Shown here in pieces: positions 28,201 to 36,949 of a DNA stretch of 64,000 nt. Position 1 is the stretch's first letter; every line of letters starts with the position of its first letter. The translations under genes were made by a program, and so were the position numbers. The stretch comes from Eumeta japonica (lineage: Eukaryota; Arthropoda; Insecta; Lepidoptera; Psychidae). Under the pieces are notes generated by a model. It was given only the letters and a program-made list of their open reading frames with translations, had not been told where the DNA came from and ran no database searches. The DNA lies in contig BGZK01001021.1 of the NCBI GenBank assembly GCA_005406025.1, positions 62,001 through 126,000 of the forward strand. The letters run 5' to 3'.

Positions 28201-31000
28201 CTGTTCCTGATAGGATATAAAAACAGAATTAAAAATTAAATTACATACATTACTATATTTTTAAAGAATTGGTGAAGGAGCTCCACATACATTACATAAA
28301 TAATACTCAATTTTTATTTTAAATTCGTAGATTTGTCTATATACCTAGCTAATATGCACTAGCAGTAATACAATGTTTTTATATTAAATTATTAAAATAA
28401 TGATATATGGAATGGTTTTTTTAATATAATCCAAAACACTTGTCACTCGATAATCTAAAATAATGTGCAGCATTAATATAACAGCATTTTAAATCTCAGG
28501 GAAATTGTTAGATATTTTCATATATATCACAATCTTAAAAAAACAATTTGCACTAGCATTATGTAGAATAACCCTGAGATTCAGAACATTCTTTTATCTA
28601 ATAATCAAACATTAATTAACCATGACACGACTGTCTCAATTGTACCACAGCAGACACGGTTGAATAGCTGCACAATTAGGCCAAGTGCATATAAACATTT
28701 AAGACACCTAAAGCGAAAAATATAATAGAGAATAGAAAGAAAACTAATGTTGTATAAGATAAATTTTTAGAACACCATATCTCACTGAAAATGTAAAAAT
28801 CTGGAAATCACTATAATAATTTGATTAACATACTAGCTGTCGTCAGCGAGTTCGACTGAAGGCAAAAATAGAAGCTATTCTGTCGTTTGTCATATTGATC
28901 GATCTCTATGTCGCCATGATTCTGGTCCGATTTCCCATTTAAATGTCAGTGTAGCCACAAATTCTAATTCCGGTTCCCTATACCACTCCAAAAATATTTT
29001 TATAACAATGTCAGTTCTACTATAAATTTTAATCCCCATGTTGCTTTCAATTACAGCTCTTGAGTATCGGTTATGTTAAACATATTTGTTTTTATATATA
29101 TCGAGACTTTAAAATACAGGAATAAAATGTTACTGTTTTCTATGACTGCCCATGTGGACATAGAATAAATTTCTTCATATTTTAGATTGATTGATGTCTT
29201 TTTCAATATTTTAAGGCCAATACATATTGTTATTATAATCTGTCTGTATATGGACCCTAAAATAGTAAAATAACCTAACTGCAAATCTAACTAAACTCTC
29301 ATACACTTTCATGCTTCATTTCTTCATTTTAGGACTTGAATCACAAAAAACATCCAAACACATATTTCTCTATTAGCAATAAAAACCTGAAATACCTAAT
29401 TTTATGATCCTAATATACAAAAAGAAAACAGCACTCCTATAACACACTCATTTTATCTCCTTTAAAACTGAATTTATAAAAAACCTCAGACAAATTTATT
29501 TATTAAAAAAAAATGCATCTAATACCAATCTTTCTGATTCAACTTCAAAAGTAATGGCATTTTTAACTTTTTTCCCCCTTTACCCTTTTAGGGATGGGAC
29601 TTCCAAAAACCATTTCTTAGTGCTTACCTACATTATAAAAGTAAGTTTTTTGCAAAACTTCGAGTTTCTAGAACCGGTAGTTTTAATATATATATACACA
29701 TATAATGCACAATATAAATTACATGAAATATGTAAGTGTATACATATTTTGGTTTTGATATTTTTACCTACACAAAAATTCTGGTTAAACTGCTTTTATA
29801 AAGGCAATATTAGAAGTTGGCAATATTTCAAGATTTTTGTGTACGAGACCAGCTTTACTGCATCGAACGCTCTCAATTTTATTTATACACCTAGGTCATG
29901 GGCATGAAAATAATCAGAGTAACCATATGTACCTATATTGTTATAGGTAAAGTATTAAAAACTACTGGCAGATCCAAATTAATAAATTATAATACATGAA
30001 ACATTATGAAGCTAATTTTTCATGAATAAATGTAAAAATTACATGCAGGTTTTAGTCCTTTCTTAATATTTTCTTGTATTTAAAAATCACATGAATCCAT
30101 AAATTGCATATCTAAGATAAAGCAATTAGGAACTGAAATAAAAAATAGAGCTCTGTTATTAAAATAATTGATTAAGAAAATCAGAATAAAATAATAAAGA
30201 CTAATTGAATTTGCTTGTGATTTGCTAGATGTACATGATTTAAACTTCTTGATTAAAATACTGGATATGAATGTGTTTAGTAAAATTTGGATATTTATGG
30301 CAGGGTTTAAGAATATAGATAGTTGGAATCATATAATAAGAGAATGGTCATAAATAGAAAGTACTCAATTTGTGTTTCGTAAAAAGTACAAAAAAATAAA
30401 AAATTAAAAATTAATCAATATTTAAACTTAAAGAAGTTAAAGATTTTTAGCTTTATTACAAAATATTTAATTATTACCTAGGTATGTCAAGGTTACTTTC
30501 TAAGAAGAGTAAGAGGTCAGAGACCAGTTCTATTACAGACTGTTGCACTGATTACAAATAAAATTACACATTAAAAATCCGAACAAAACCTAACAAAACG
30601 CACAACTGTGTAAGCCTGTTTAGAAAACAACTTTTAAGTTCTATTTTGAACCTTGAAGCAATGAATTTAAATTGATAGTAGAATAGAGATAAAAGATAAC
30701 GCTTCTCACAATCGAGATTTCACAGCTGATGAATTTACGTACCTGATAAAGACCGTTGATTTTATAACAAATAAAACGATTTCCTAGAAGAATACGATGA
30801 TCAATACTCTGGTCCCGTGATTCAAGGTTATATAACTCACTTATTACTAGCTTATAGAATGTTCAGACACATTAGTGAAATAAAAATCTAATGAATATAA
30901 ATCGGGGTTTCAAATATGAAAAAAAGATTTTACAAGTTATATTTACCTCTGACACTTTTCGATTATCGTCTTTCACAAGCGTACGCAATTTTGATAATTT
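1022..31000 (-). CDS. Ogdh: 2-oxoglutarate dehydrogenase E1 subunit (partial, 3' end off window)
   Basis: Thiamine-diphosphate-dependent E1 component of the 2-oxoglutarate dehydrogenase complex, which decarboxylates 2-oxoglutarate in the TCA cycle in the mitochondrial matrix. Fourteen coding exon positions join with matching phases from the start codon at 27975 to a split codon at 1022, giving about 686, 691 or 696 residues depending on the alternative exon used; the family is about 1000 residues, so roughly two thirds are here. Family blocks seen in order: AEPFLNG near the processed N-terminus, [37 protein letters not shown]-type block, [32 protein letters not shown] with NNQIGFTT (ThDP/Mg region), [32 protein letters not shown] and [11 protein letters not shown]. 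The first 28 residues are basic and free of acids except one Glu, as in a matrix targeting peptide. Very close to animal OGDH throughout, so the identification is secure. An OGDHL-type paralogue cannot be separated, but insects usually have one main gene. Confidence 0.97.
1602..1795 (-). CDS. Ogdh: Ogdh coding exon 13
   Basis: 194 bp, acceptor TATATCATCAG, donor AAG|GTACCA. Codes the helical linker [19 protein letters not shown] and [20 protein letters not shown], corresponding to the ...HIKHWLDSPWPGFF region. Confidence 0.94.
1796..2696. other. Ogdh intron, nothing recognised
   Basis: AT-rich intron with a T-run near 2000 and no convincing exon or element. The introns 1276-1601, 4651-5128 and 8394-9270 are equally featureless. 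Confidence 0.55.
2697..2915 (-). CDS. Ogdh: Ogdh coding exon 12
   Basis: 219 bp, acceptor TTCTCTTAAG, donor CCGG|GTATGT. Contains [40 protein letters not shown] and RKIRNTKP, all strongly conserved in OGDH. Confidence 0.95.
3605..4340 (+). repeat. Dispersed GGGTTCCG family, copy 1
   Basis: Lies in an Ogdh intron. It starts near GGCAAAGAGCATGTCGGACC, with AGGGTTCCG soon after, and ends in a hairpin-like AGGGTTCCGT...ACGGAACCCT pair. Shared internal phrases with the other three copies include a run with TCGCTTATAACTAG, CATGGCACTTACGTCC-like wording, and AACTATAAGGGTTCCGTTTT near the end. No coding capacity. Probably a non-autonomous element of unknown class. Confidence 0.7.
4470..4650 (-). CDS. 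Ogdh: Ogdh coding exon 11, ThDP/Mg-binding core
   Basis: 181 bp, acceptor TATCTCTTAG, donor ACAG|GTGAGA. Starts [20 protein letters not shown] and continues to [10 protein letters not shown]. The GD(A)...NN spacing is the thiamine-diphosphate/magnesium motif of the family, and the catalytic residues seem intact. Confidence 0.96.
5129..5308 (-). CDS. Ogdh: Ogdh coding exon 10
   Basis: 180 bp, phase 0 at both ends, acceptor CCGCAATAG, donor AAG|GTATGC. Contains [32 protein letters not shown] and RGDNEGKK, matching the active-site region of animal OGDH. Confidence 0.95.
5501..5586 (-). CDS. Ogdh: Ogdh coding exon 9
   Basis: 86 bp, acceptor GTTTTCAG, donor GAT|GTGAGT. Codes [20 protein letters not shown] and GLEAEDD, completing the [10 protein letters not shown] block. 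Confidence 0.94.
5874..6022 (-). CDS. Ogdh: Ogdh coding exon 8
   Basis: 149 bp, acceptor TTTTGCATAG, donor AGAG|GTTATT. Reads [20 protein letters not shown] and ends GMPHRG with the next exon, the highly conserved start of the ThDP domain. Confidence 0.95.
6412..6929. mobile_element. Non-autonomous pogo/Tigger-like element
   Basis: About 518 bp in an Ogdh intron bounded by inverted ends: left TAGTGGAATCTCAATAACTC, right (reverse complement) CAATGGAATCTCAATAACTC, flanked by TA on both sides (6410-6411 and 6930-6931). The TA target and the ...AATCTCAATAACTCGA ends are typical of pogo/Tigger Tc1-mariner relatives. No transposase frame remains. Confidence 0.75.
7590..7740 (+). repeat. Pyrimidine-rich degenerate repeat
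   Basis: CT-rich stretch with reiterated TCTCTC, CCCTTTCC and GATCTTGATCTTG units in an Ogdh intron. It resembles the degenerate ATTCC/GATCC-type stretches at 20400-20570, 28870-29040, 57040-57180 and 61080-61200. Confidence 0.45.
8217..8393 (-). CDS. Ogdh: Ogdh coding exon 7
   Basis: 177 bp, acceptor TTTTTTAG, donor CTGG|GTAATT. Contains [38 protein letters not shown] and [13 protein letters not shown], a conserved region of the E1 fold before the ThDP-binding domain. Confidence 0.95.
9271..9349 (-). CDS. Ogdh: Ogdh coding exon 6
   Basis: 79 bp, acceptor AATTTTTAG, donor TTAG|GTAAGC. The first codon is completed by the G left by whichever exon 5 is used, giving Asp. Reads [20 protein letters not shown] then KALPL, matching ...ESDLDKVFHLPTTTFIGG of animal OGDH. 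Confidence 0.94.
9350..10551. other. Ogdh intron between exon 6 and alternative exon 5C
   Basis: AT-rich intron without a recognisable gene or element. Confidence 0.5.
10552..10654 (-). CDS. Ogdh: Ogdh alternative exon 5C
   Basis: 103 bp (1 mod 3), acceptor CGAAAAACAG, donor TTTG|GTAAGG (close to consensus). Begins [20 protein letters not shown] and ends HNSYRF plus one base; phases equal 5A and 5B. Its RGHH start is the closest to vertebrate OGDH, but the usual Gly after DPL is Glu and the segment is shorter. The open frame, splice sites and homology to 5A and 5B make it a convincing third alternative. Confidence 0.87.
10655..12431. other. Ogdh intron between alternative exons 5C and 5B
   Basis: AT-rich, nothing coding seen; no fourth exon-5 homologue found by eye. 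Confidence 0.5.
12432..12564 (-). CDS. Ogdh: Ogdh alternative exon 5B
   Basis: 133 bp (1 mod 3), acceptor GAACCATAG without a pyrimidine tract, donor TTCG|GTATGA. Begins [20 protein letters not shown] and ends FRQNFRF plus one base, so phases equal those of 5A. The longest version, with five extra codons and a Gly/Ala/Arg-rich middle in place of the acids of 5A. GC-rich island, no stop in the used frame. Confidence 0.9.
12565..14542. other. Ogdh intron between alternative exons 5B and 5A
   Basis: AT-rich with no recognised exon. GC-richer patches at 13180-13250 and 14170-14280 show no homology to exon 5. Confidence 0.5.
14543..14660 (-). CDS. Ogdh: Ogdh alternative exon 5A
   Basis: 118 bp (1 mod 3), acceptor GGCGACAG with almost no pyrimidine tract, donor TTCG|GTACGA. 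Begins [20 protein letters not shown] and ends RKYFKF plus one base. GC-rich against an AT-rich intron. It fills the segment that in vertebrate OGDH reads [12 protein letters not shown] followed by an acidic stretch. This is the most acidic of the three versions in that stretch (D-V-D-P-L-G...A-D-L-P-E). Mutually exclusive with 5B and 5C because two or no copies would shift the frame. Confidence 0.92.
15337..15404 (-). CDS. Ogdh: Ogdh coding exon 4 (22 residues)
   Basis: Short 68-bp exon, acceptor AATTTTCAG, donor CAG|GTGAAA. It reads [20 protein letters not shown] then YQ, the conserved helix just before the RGH...LDPLG segment. It ends in phase 0, the phase at which all three alternative exons downstream begin. 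Confidence 0.93.
16300..16700 (+). repeat. Degenerate purine-rich minisatellite
   Basis: About 400 bp in an Ogdh intron built of variant copies of short units such as AATCGAGAACCAGA, GATCGAGATCGAGG and AATCAGAACC, strongly A/G biased on the plus strand with few runs of T. The period wanders between about 6 and 18 bases. It opens long frames on both strands that are repetitive and not genes. Confidence 0.65.
17150..18200 (-). mobile_element. Decayed mariner transposon (Ogdh intron)
   Basis: Minus-strand fragments in several frames match mariner transposase: [30 protein letters not shown] text, MDENVFT near the first catalytic Asp, and [12 protein letters not shown]. The low-coordinate end carries AAGGGCGTTCAATAA, typical of a mariner terminus. 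Stops and frameshifts are numerous, so it is inactive. The other terminus was not located. Confidence 0.8.
18880..19030 (-). CDS. Ogdh: Ogdh coding exon 3 (50 residues)
   Basis: Exon of 151 bp, acceptor TATTGACAG, donor GCAG|GTAATG, phase 0 in and 1 out. It begins [19 protein letters not shown], the continuation of the ...SVHKSWDIFFRN block of animal OGDH, followed by a Pro/Ser-rich linker that varies between species. Confidence 0.93.
19280..19760 (+). mobile_element. Possible piggyBac-like fragment
   Basis: In an Ogdh intron. A TTAA is followed by CCGCCTAGCATACG, and at 19544 a short frame begins [17 protein letters not shown], reminiscent of acidic N-termini of piggyBac-like transposases, then stops. 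No catalytic core was found. Weak call; it could be any decayed element. Confidence 0.25.
19868..19975. repeat. Two adjacent perfect hairpins
   Basis: First: 24-bp arms 19868-19891 and 19894-19917 with a 2-nt loop. Second: 17-bp arms 19936-19952 and 19959-19975 with a 6-nt loop. Both arm pairs match without error. They share AGAAGAG/CTCTTCT-type wording and sit in an Ogdh intron. Confidence 0.9.
20400..20570 (+). repeat. Degenerate ATTCTAGCC/GATCC-type repeat
   Basis: Short imperfect units (CCTATTCTAGCCTTACTCC, TTCCGATCTGAGTTC, AATTCCAGCCTGACCC) in an Ogdh intron, like those near 29000, 57100 and 61100. Not coding. Confidence 0.45.
23625..23695 (+). repeat. TACATA-type microsatellite
   Basis: Imperfect run of ACATAC/ATATAC units (e.g. 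TTACATACATACATTTCA) in the intron just 3' of Ogdh coding exon 2. Confidence 0.6.
23727..23861 (-). CDS. Ogdh: Ogdh coding exon 2 (45 residues)
   Basis: Exon of 135 bp, phase 0 at both ends, acceptor TTCTATAG and donor GCG|GTAAGT. It encodes the rest of the presequence and the start of the mature protein, with [19 protein letters not shown] and [12 protein letters not shown], matching the AEPFLSGTSSNYVEEMY block of animal OGDH, which binds the rest of the complex. Confidence 0.93.
23862..27891. other. Ogdh intron 1, no gene seen
   Basis: Four kilobases of AT-rich intron. Apart from TA microsatellites near 25421-25435 and 25763-25788, and a possible fragment of the ACTAG/TTCGCC dispersed family near 26265-26310 in reverse, nothing is recognised. 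Confidence 0.5.
25763..25788. repeat. (TA)n microsatellite
   Basis: Uninterrupted TA dinucleotides in Ogdh intron 1. Confidence 0.9.
27892..28019 (-). CDS. Ogdh: Ogdh start exon (5'UTR plus residues 1-28)
   Basis: The acceptor CTTCTACAG precedes 28019 and the start ATG is at 27975-27973 with A at -3. It codes 28 residues beginning [15 protein letters not shown] and ending NKPQ, then donor CAG|GTAAGG. The peptide is rich in Arg, Lys, Ser and Ala, as expected for a mitochondrial presequence. Start chosen because no in-frame ATG lies upstream in the exon and the phase to the next exon is 0. Confidence 0.88.
28831..29060 (+). repeat. Dispersed ACTAGC family copy (5'UTR intron of Ogdh)
   Basis: Begins ATACTAGCTGTCGTCAGCG and continues with GATTCTGGTCCGATTTCCC and TAATTCCGGTTCCC, the same order of motifs as the copies at 55742 and 56967. 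Non-coding. Confidence 0.5.
29550..29760 (+). repeat. Fragment of a moth/butterfly dispersed repeat
   Basis: TTTTAGGGATGGGACTTCC, AAACCATTTCTTAGTGCTTA, CCTACATTATAAAAGTAAG and AAAACTTCGAGTTTC resemble a widespread lepidopteran repeat that I recall from other genomes. Class unknown. Confidence 0.4.
30947..31000 (-). other. Ogdh: Probable 5'UTR exon of Ogdh
   Basis: On the minus strand a donor AGAG|GTAAATAT sits at 30946/30947, and the next acceptor (TTCTACAG at 28020-28025) opens the start exon, so an untranslated first exon ending at 30947 fits. The upper limit is not visible; 31000 is a guess. There is no clear TATA box. Confidence 0.45.
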
Positions 31001-31779
31001 TTGAAAGAAGGAACGAATGATCTTGATTGTTTATGGGTAAGAATAGTGACCAATGTTCACATTACTCTATGAAAGTGACTAAAGACTGATTTGTACGTCT
31101 AAAGTACCTTTTGCTTTTAGCAAACATATCGCGAAGAACATTATTCTAGAAAAAACCTTTGACCATCACGGGACGTCCAACATATGTGAAATAATGAAGT
31201 TAATATTATAATTGATAAATACTACCCATAATGAAAATATGTAGTAAATTAATAAAAAAAAAAATTTAATAAAATTAATTAACAAATTGTTTCTATTATT
31301 TTACGTACAATTATATTTAGTAAATATTTAGATTTATTAAAACGTGACTGATTCAAATTCTTGTAAGAATTCTGTCAATTAATTAGTAATAAAAATAAAT
31401 AAGATAATTCTATTAATTATGAGAATATGAAATTACAATAAGATAACGTCGCAGTAATTAAAAAAACAATAATAAAAAATATTTTAAATTATATGTCAAA
31501 TAAATCAATGACATTAAATAAAGAATTATTTTCAAGTTTTATTTTAGGAACAACAAATTCAAAGTACCATTGTAACACAAAATAATATCAATTCTATTAA
31601 AACATTTGCATTTTTTTTTGAATGATTATATTTCGTTCAAACAATTAATGAAAATAATAAATAACAAAAAGTCAATTTTCTAATTTAAAAATTAACTGAA
31701 TTTAATGTAAAATAAAGTGAAGTCAGAATAAAAGTGTACAATATTAGCACGCGCATAAACAAAAGTATTCTTACCAATT

Positions 31780-32005
31780 CACCAAACTTAATTGCCGGAC
31801 AGACTAGCCAGTTTGGCGAGACATTTGGATAGAAAGCCGTATACCCTACTTTACTGAGAATTTTGTGTCTAAGTATTATTGTTCGACTTTTAACATTTCG
31901 CTCGTTTGCGAAATGAATAAAACCGAATAAGCCGGACACCATTTGTTTTGGCCGGACACGCCTTCAAAAGCCTATGTCCGGCTTTATCCGGAGGCCTGGC
32001 AACCC
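31780..32005 (-). repeat. Transposon-like fragment with GGTTGCCAGG end
   Basis: In minus orientation it starts GGGTTGCCAGGCCTCCGGA and contains three CCGGAC/GTCCGG motifs. The GGGTTGCCAG opening resembles hAT-type ends, but no second end was found. Confidence 0.35.
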
Positions 32006-33012
32006 TACTCAAAAGAGTTGAGATCGGCGACGTAGTGGAGGCATCAGACGCGCCAATAAATGTTTCACGTCAAAAACTCATATAAATCGAGATCAATTAC
32101 TTGAACCCATCTAACTATGACAACTATTTCCTTTAATAGTATTCTGAGTATTATAAAATTATTGCAGTAATAGATGTCTCATATCTGTGATGTTGTATGT
32201 ACGTACTACTCATTACTAAATTGTATATTTTCAAAATTTCAACGATTTGAAGACTACAGGTTCATAAAATTTAATTTGCGCACTGATTGATGCTCAATAA
32301 TTGAAACATTGGTAGAAACAATTTTATTAAACCTTCCTTTCAAACAATTAACGAAATTTATAGCAACAAATGATGCTTACTACATTAAATTTGAGAATCA
32401 TCGATAATGATTATTATTCTATCTTATAATTAGAGCAAATATTTGTATTGTACGCTTTATACTAATTACATTACAGTCAGTGTGAGCTAATGAATGACAA
32501 AAATTACAAATATTGTATAAAAATCAAGTGGTTAGCATTATAGACTTATTTGCACGGTACTCTGTGTAAAGTGACAGAAAAAAATCTATGCCAGAGTACA
32601 CAGAAATTGAATTACAGTGCAGAGAAATTGCTCGGAAAAGAAAGGAATGTAATAACATGTAGTAATAATGAACATTTATTATAATTAAATTTTAAAAAAA
32701 CTAAATAAAAACGTTCATGTTGTGCCCAATTTTGCCAACCTTACATTGCTAAGCCATTTTAAGACCTATAATGCTGAAATTAAAATATATTGAAATCCAA
32801 AGTCCAAAAGAAATAAAATAACATCCTATTAGTCAAAAATTATCCCTAAAATCTTTTGGACAAAGTTAGGTAGCCTTTTTATATTTTCTTCATATTGATA
32901 CATGAGAAGGGTTATCAAAATACAAATAATTTTGAAAAATATTTATTTTCTTAAAGGAAGCACAGCGTTCCCAATATTAGCGACTATTATCATTACTATT
33001 ATAATAGCTAAA

Positions 33013-33261
33013 TGGTACTTATACTTGCCTATAACAGCGAAACAATTTTGAAAATTCAAAACAAATGCGCATCATCAAACAAAAAATTCTACGTGCACAT
33101 ATACAGCAAAAACATTCAAAAAATAAAAAATATATAGAATTAGAATCATCGAAGAAAACAAGTTCCTCGTGAAGTTCGTTAGCTTGCATTAAATCTATTT
33201 TTTTAACTATGTAATCGTCAGGTACATCGTCTTGATCAGGTCGCTTTGGTTTTACAAATTG
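33013..33261 (-). other. Unexplained open frame upstream of Ogdh
   Basis: About 82 open codons after a TAA on the minus strand, including FVKPKRPDQDDVPDDYIVKK and DLMQANELHEELVFFDDSNS, ending RCYRQV then TAA. No family recognised. The first half has coding-like composition; the second half is Phe/Cys-rich and looks random. It could be an exon, a transposon scrap or chance. Confidence 0.25.
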
Positions 33262-34439
33262 TTACGGACAGCCGCGCACCTAATGTTAATTTGGATATTG
33301 TATTTTTGTCTTATACGGGCTTGTTAAGGATTATTTTGTAATTAGTGTTTATATTTGTGTACGATTTAATTATTGATGTATATTTTATTAAAGAGTTTTG
33401 TTTGTCTAGTTTTTATTATTATTGGTATTAGGTATCTTTATAAAGGCTCAGTTTGCCAGAACAGTCTAGTTTTCTACTTAAAAGAGAAAACAGTAATATT
33501 TGAAAGAGGCATTTAGTTAGTAGCGTTTCAAGTTAATTTCGCTGTTTGGGCAAAATTCGGCAGCATTGGCAAAGTTATAAGATTTGATGGTAATAAAAAA
33601 AATGAAGTGACAACTTTATACCTTTCCAGTTGTAAGTTGAAAATTATAACAGAGATCAAAATGGATAGCAGTAAAAATATAAATACCAGTATAATAAGAT
33701 TACATGCTGAGTGTAGTAATAAGACCAAAGAAAGTTACATGTTTCATGAAAAAAGGTTTTATTATATTAATTTTTTGTTGAATTTATAAAATCCATTGAA
33801 GAATAAAATAATATTTTTAATTGTGTTTATACAGTGGATCATTTAGATGTTATTTGAAACCATTCGGTGTCCTATGCAGTAAGTTTTTTATTGGTGGCAA
33901 AATATAGGCATAAATGAAATTACGGTTAAATTCTACACCTAAATATGCTACACATTTTTTTGCAATCACTGATATTACATAATTTAAAGAATGAAGGGTG
34001 AATATTTAAATTTACTTAATTACGATACACAATAATAAAATATATTTAACCTCCTCTTGTAATTACTAAATTATTACCACTTCACTTCACTTCTTTAATA
34101 ATGGCATCATATAGAGGACTATATATTTGTGTCAGCTTCACGTACATACGAAATAAAAGTAATTTCTCGTTAGGAAGTAAAAAAAAAAGAAACTAAGAGT
34201 TCTGAGCTGTTAAAATATAAAATGATACAAAGAAGAAAAGTAAATAAAGATAGTGGAAATAGAAAAAAAAAAAGGAAAAAAGGATAGAAAAGGCAGTGTA
34301 TATACCTATGAAAATAGACGACATATAAAGTAAATAATACACACACGTAGAGTAAATATTATATATGTGATTCTATTTACAATTTTATGTTATTATGTCT
34401 AATGAATGAGATAAAAGAGGATAGGATTGACTTAGAGGC

Positions 34440-35570
34440 ATAGGATAGGAGAGAAAGAATGCAAGTTGGGAGAGGGACGCCAGGGTCTAGGAGAGGTTTA
34501 GAAGATGGTGGCAATCATACAAAGGACAGGAAAGAAAGATGTGGTTTAAGTCCCCTTCGTCTAGACCTCATTCGCATATATATGAGTCTTTCATGCGAAG
34601 TTTAGCTAGGTGCACTGAGGTGGAACAGTGACCAAGTTTCACCCTACAGATGGTTAATGTGGCTCGTTTACTAAATTTGAATTTAAAAAACCAGGGCTTA
34701 GGAGGGATGGAGGGTTGAATATGGGAATAATGGACCCGTTTAGACCTTTTGGAAATCGATCAGCGATGTATCCACGAAGACATTTTTTTAGGTTTTTCTA
34801 TTATAGGATGAAGAATTAGAAAGTTGCGACTTCTGAGAAAGGGAAAAGGCAGCAGCGTTTGCATATGATTTACCAGCAAAGGTATGTTTTTTGAAGCCTC
34901 AGAATAGGAAATAGAATCTTCAGCCATAGTAATCTTGATACGCTTCTGTTTATCCAATTCTACGCAGAGTTTGCTAACAGCGGTATGTCGGCCTAAAAAG
35001 TAAAGAGGGGGCACTTCGTCCTTCCTCACAGTGCAGGACTCGCCTATGTGCGCATTACCGCACTTAAAACATTTGGGCTGAAATCTACATTAGGCTTTAG
35101 TACGCCCATATCGACAGCAGTTGTAGTACTGGATCGTCAGTTATGTATATATCTCGACCAATAAACCATTGTAACAGAGAAACACCCTCTGCGGCAACAT
35201 ATGCCCATCAAAGTTAAAGGACAACAATTTGGAGCGGTTTCCAGGCAGATGAGTCACCCACCATTGTCTTATAGTTAAGGCGCCAAATCTTTAACACCTG
35301 ACCACGTACCTCCCAAACCATAATGCAACCGAGAATTTCTTCTAGTGACCAATCGGAAGAGACACCTCGCACTAGACTAAGACGAGTAACATTAAGTGAT
35401 GGGATAAAAGCCCTTAGACTTTTGAGTTCGAGGAGAGTGTTACAAAGGAAAGCATTAGCGGCTATGGGATTCAGAAAAGAGAAGGCAATGCAATTCTTCC
35501 CGATCTTCTCCGTGTATGTGTGTGTGTATGTAAAAATATTTAACAAGTGTTTTTTATAACATTTTTTCAA
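34440..35570 (-). mobile_element. Internally deleted non-LTR retrotransposon remnant (I/Jockey-like)
   Basis: In minus orientation the upstream part reads like an ORF1 gag-like protein: AANAFLCNTLLELKSLRAFI, then zinc-knuckle text CFKCGNAHIGESC and TMAEDSISYSEASK. At about 34745 this runs straight into text typical of the ORF2 C-terminus: SIPPKPWFFKFKFSKRAT, GHCSTSVHLAKLRMKDS and GLDEGDLNHIFLSCPLY (the last after an in-frame stop). The reverse transcriptase is absent, so an internal deletion joined the two ends. Not functional. Confidence 0.75.
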
Positions 35571-36949
35571 ACTACTTTTCCTATAAATTCCAAAATCTTA
35601 CTACCTGAAACAATGTCGATTGTCGCAAAGTGCATAAAAATCGATGGATTCGTTGGAAATATCTCTCCAACCGAAAATTGTAAATCTAAAATTTTCAAAA
35701 AAGGGTTTTTGTCAAAATTTTTGATGGATTGACTTTTAATATTCTAGTCATTTTTGTCTGTTTAAAGAACTGCGTCGAATGCCATAAATATTTATTTAAA
35801 AATACTTATTTGTACCAATTATCAAATTTCATTTGAATGTTTTGCACGGAAGTAGTTTCGGATCCATATTTTATATTTATTACACAGAGAGAATTTTACA
35901 ACTTTCTTTTCTGTTTCATTAAGAGTTAGGTTATTTGCAGTCAACCGGCTGTTTTTCTATTTGCGAAATAGCAATATTCACAATTTAATAAGCGAAATGT
36001 TGCCTTTTATATTTGAATAACGAAAAGGTAGCATCAAGGATGAATCCATCTTTTGAGTCAGGTGGGGGTTACACATACAAGGTTCAGTCAGGACTGGGTC
36101 TAATTCAATTTCAATAGTTAATATAAAGAATAACAGTAAAAAGGGGGGCCATGACCTCTTTGTATCCGTCACTAGGTATCATATGCAAACAATACTATTT
36201 CATTAAAATCATCAATTTGAATATATAAATCAGTTATGTAAACTAAAATCTTCTTCCATCATCTCTTTTTAAATTAATTATTTAATAAAAAGTCACTTTA
36301 AAAACAATTTTTGAGTTCCATGTCCTCTTTTTAAAAGTTGAAGACGTGAAACGCAAAATCGATTTTAAATCTGACTTTTTGTTAAAAGTGACTTTAAAGG
36401 GAGATAGTGTAAGAAACTCTAAAACTGGAAACGGGCCAAAGATTTATCCATATAATAGATCCGTGTGAACCACAAATGATGTAGACGATCTCAAAGTATC
36501 ATCATCAACCATCTGAACTCTATTACGCAAATATGATTTCAGGCCGAGACGCTGGCTTGCTACTCTATAATGACAGTTTCCTTATCATATTTTCATAATC
36601 AACACGATGAAGTTCTATGGAGAATTCACAGAATACTTTAACTGCATCTCGCAAATACTCCCAGCTCCAAAAATATCCAGAGCAAAAATTCCACGCCGAC
36701 CAACAACCTCAAATAAAATAGAAAAATTTTATACATTCAATGTTAATATGAAAACGGTAGTAGAAGTAACAGCAGATGTGTATTGAAAATAACAATTAAT
36801 TTAAGATCAGTTATCTGAATTTTTTTTAACATAACTTATCTACGTATTATATTAAAGACTTTAATGTTATATGGGTTTGACATTTTCCGCCCTTACGTAA
36901 TAAAAATAATTCTTTTCGGTGATTTTAATTGTAAAAACCCCTGATGCGA

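Larger units (their letters stand above)
31001..34400. other. Intergenic AT-rich stretch upstream of Ogdh
   Basis: Apart from a repeat-like patch at 31780-32005 and one unexplained minus-strand open frame (33013-33261), I see nothing coding. Confidence 0.45.

Noticed and set aside
29554..29907. 117-codon plus-strand frame
   Set aside because: Overlaps a dispersed repeat fragment; Phe/Tyr/Ile-rich text as expected from AT-rich DNA.
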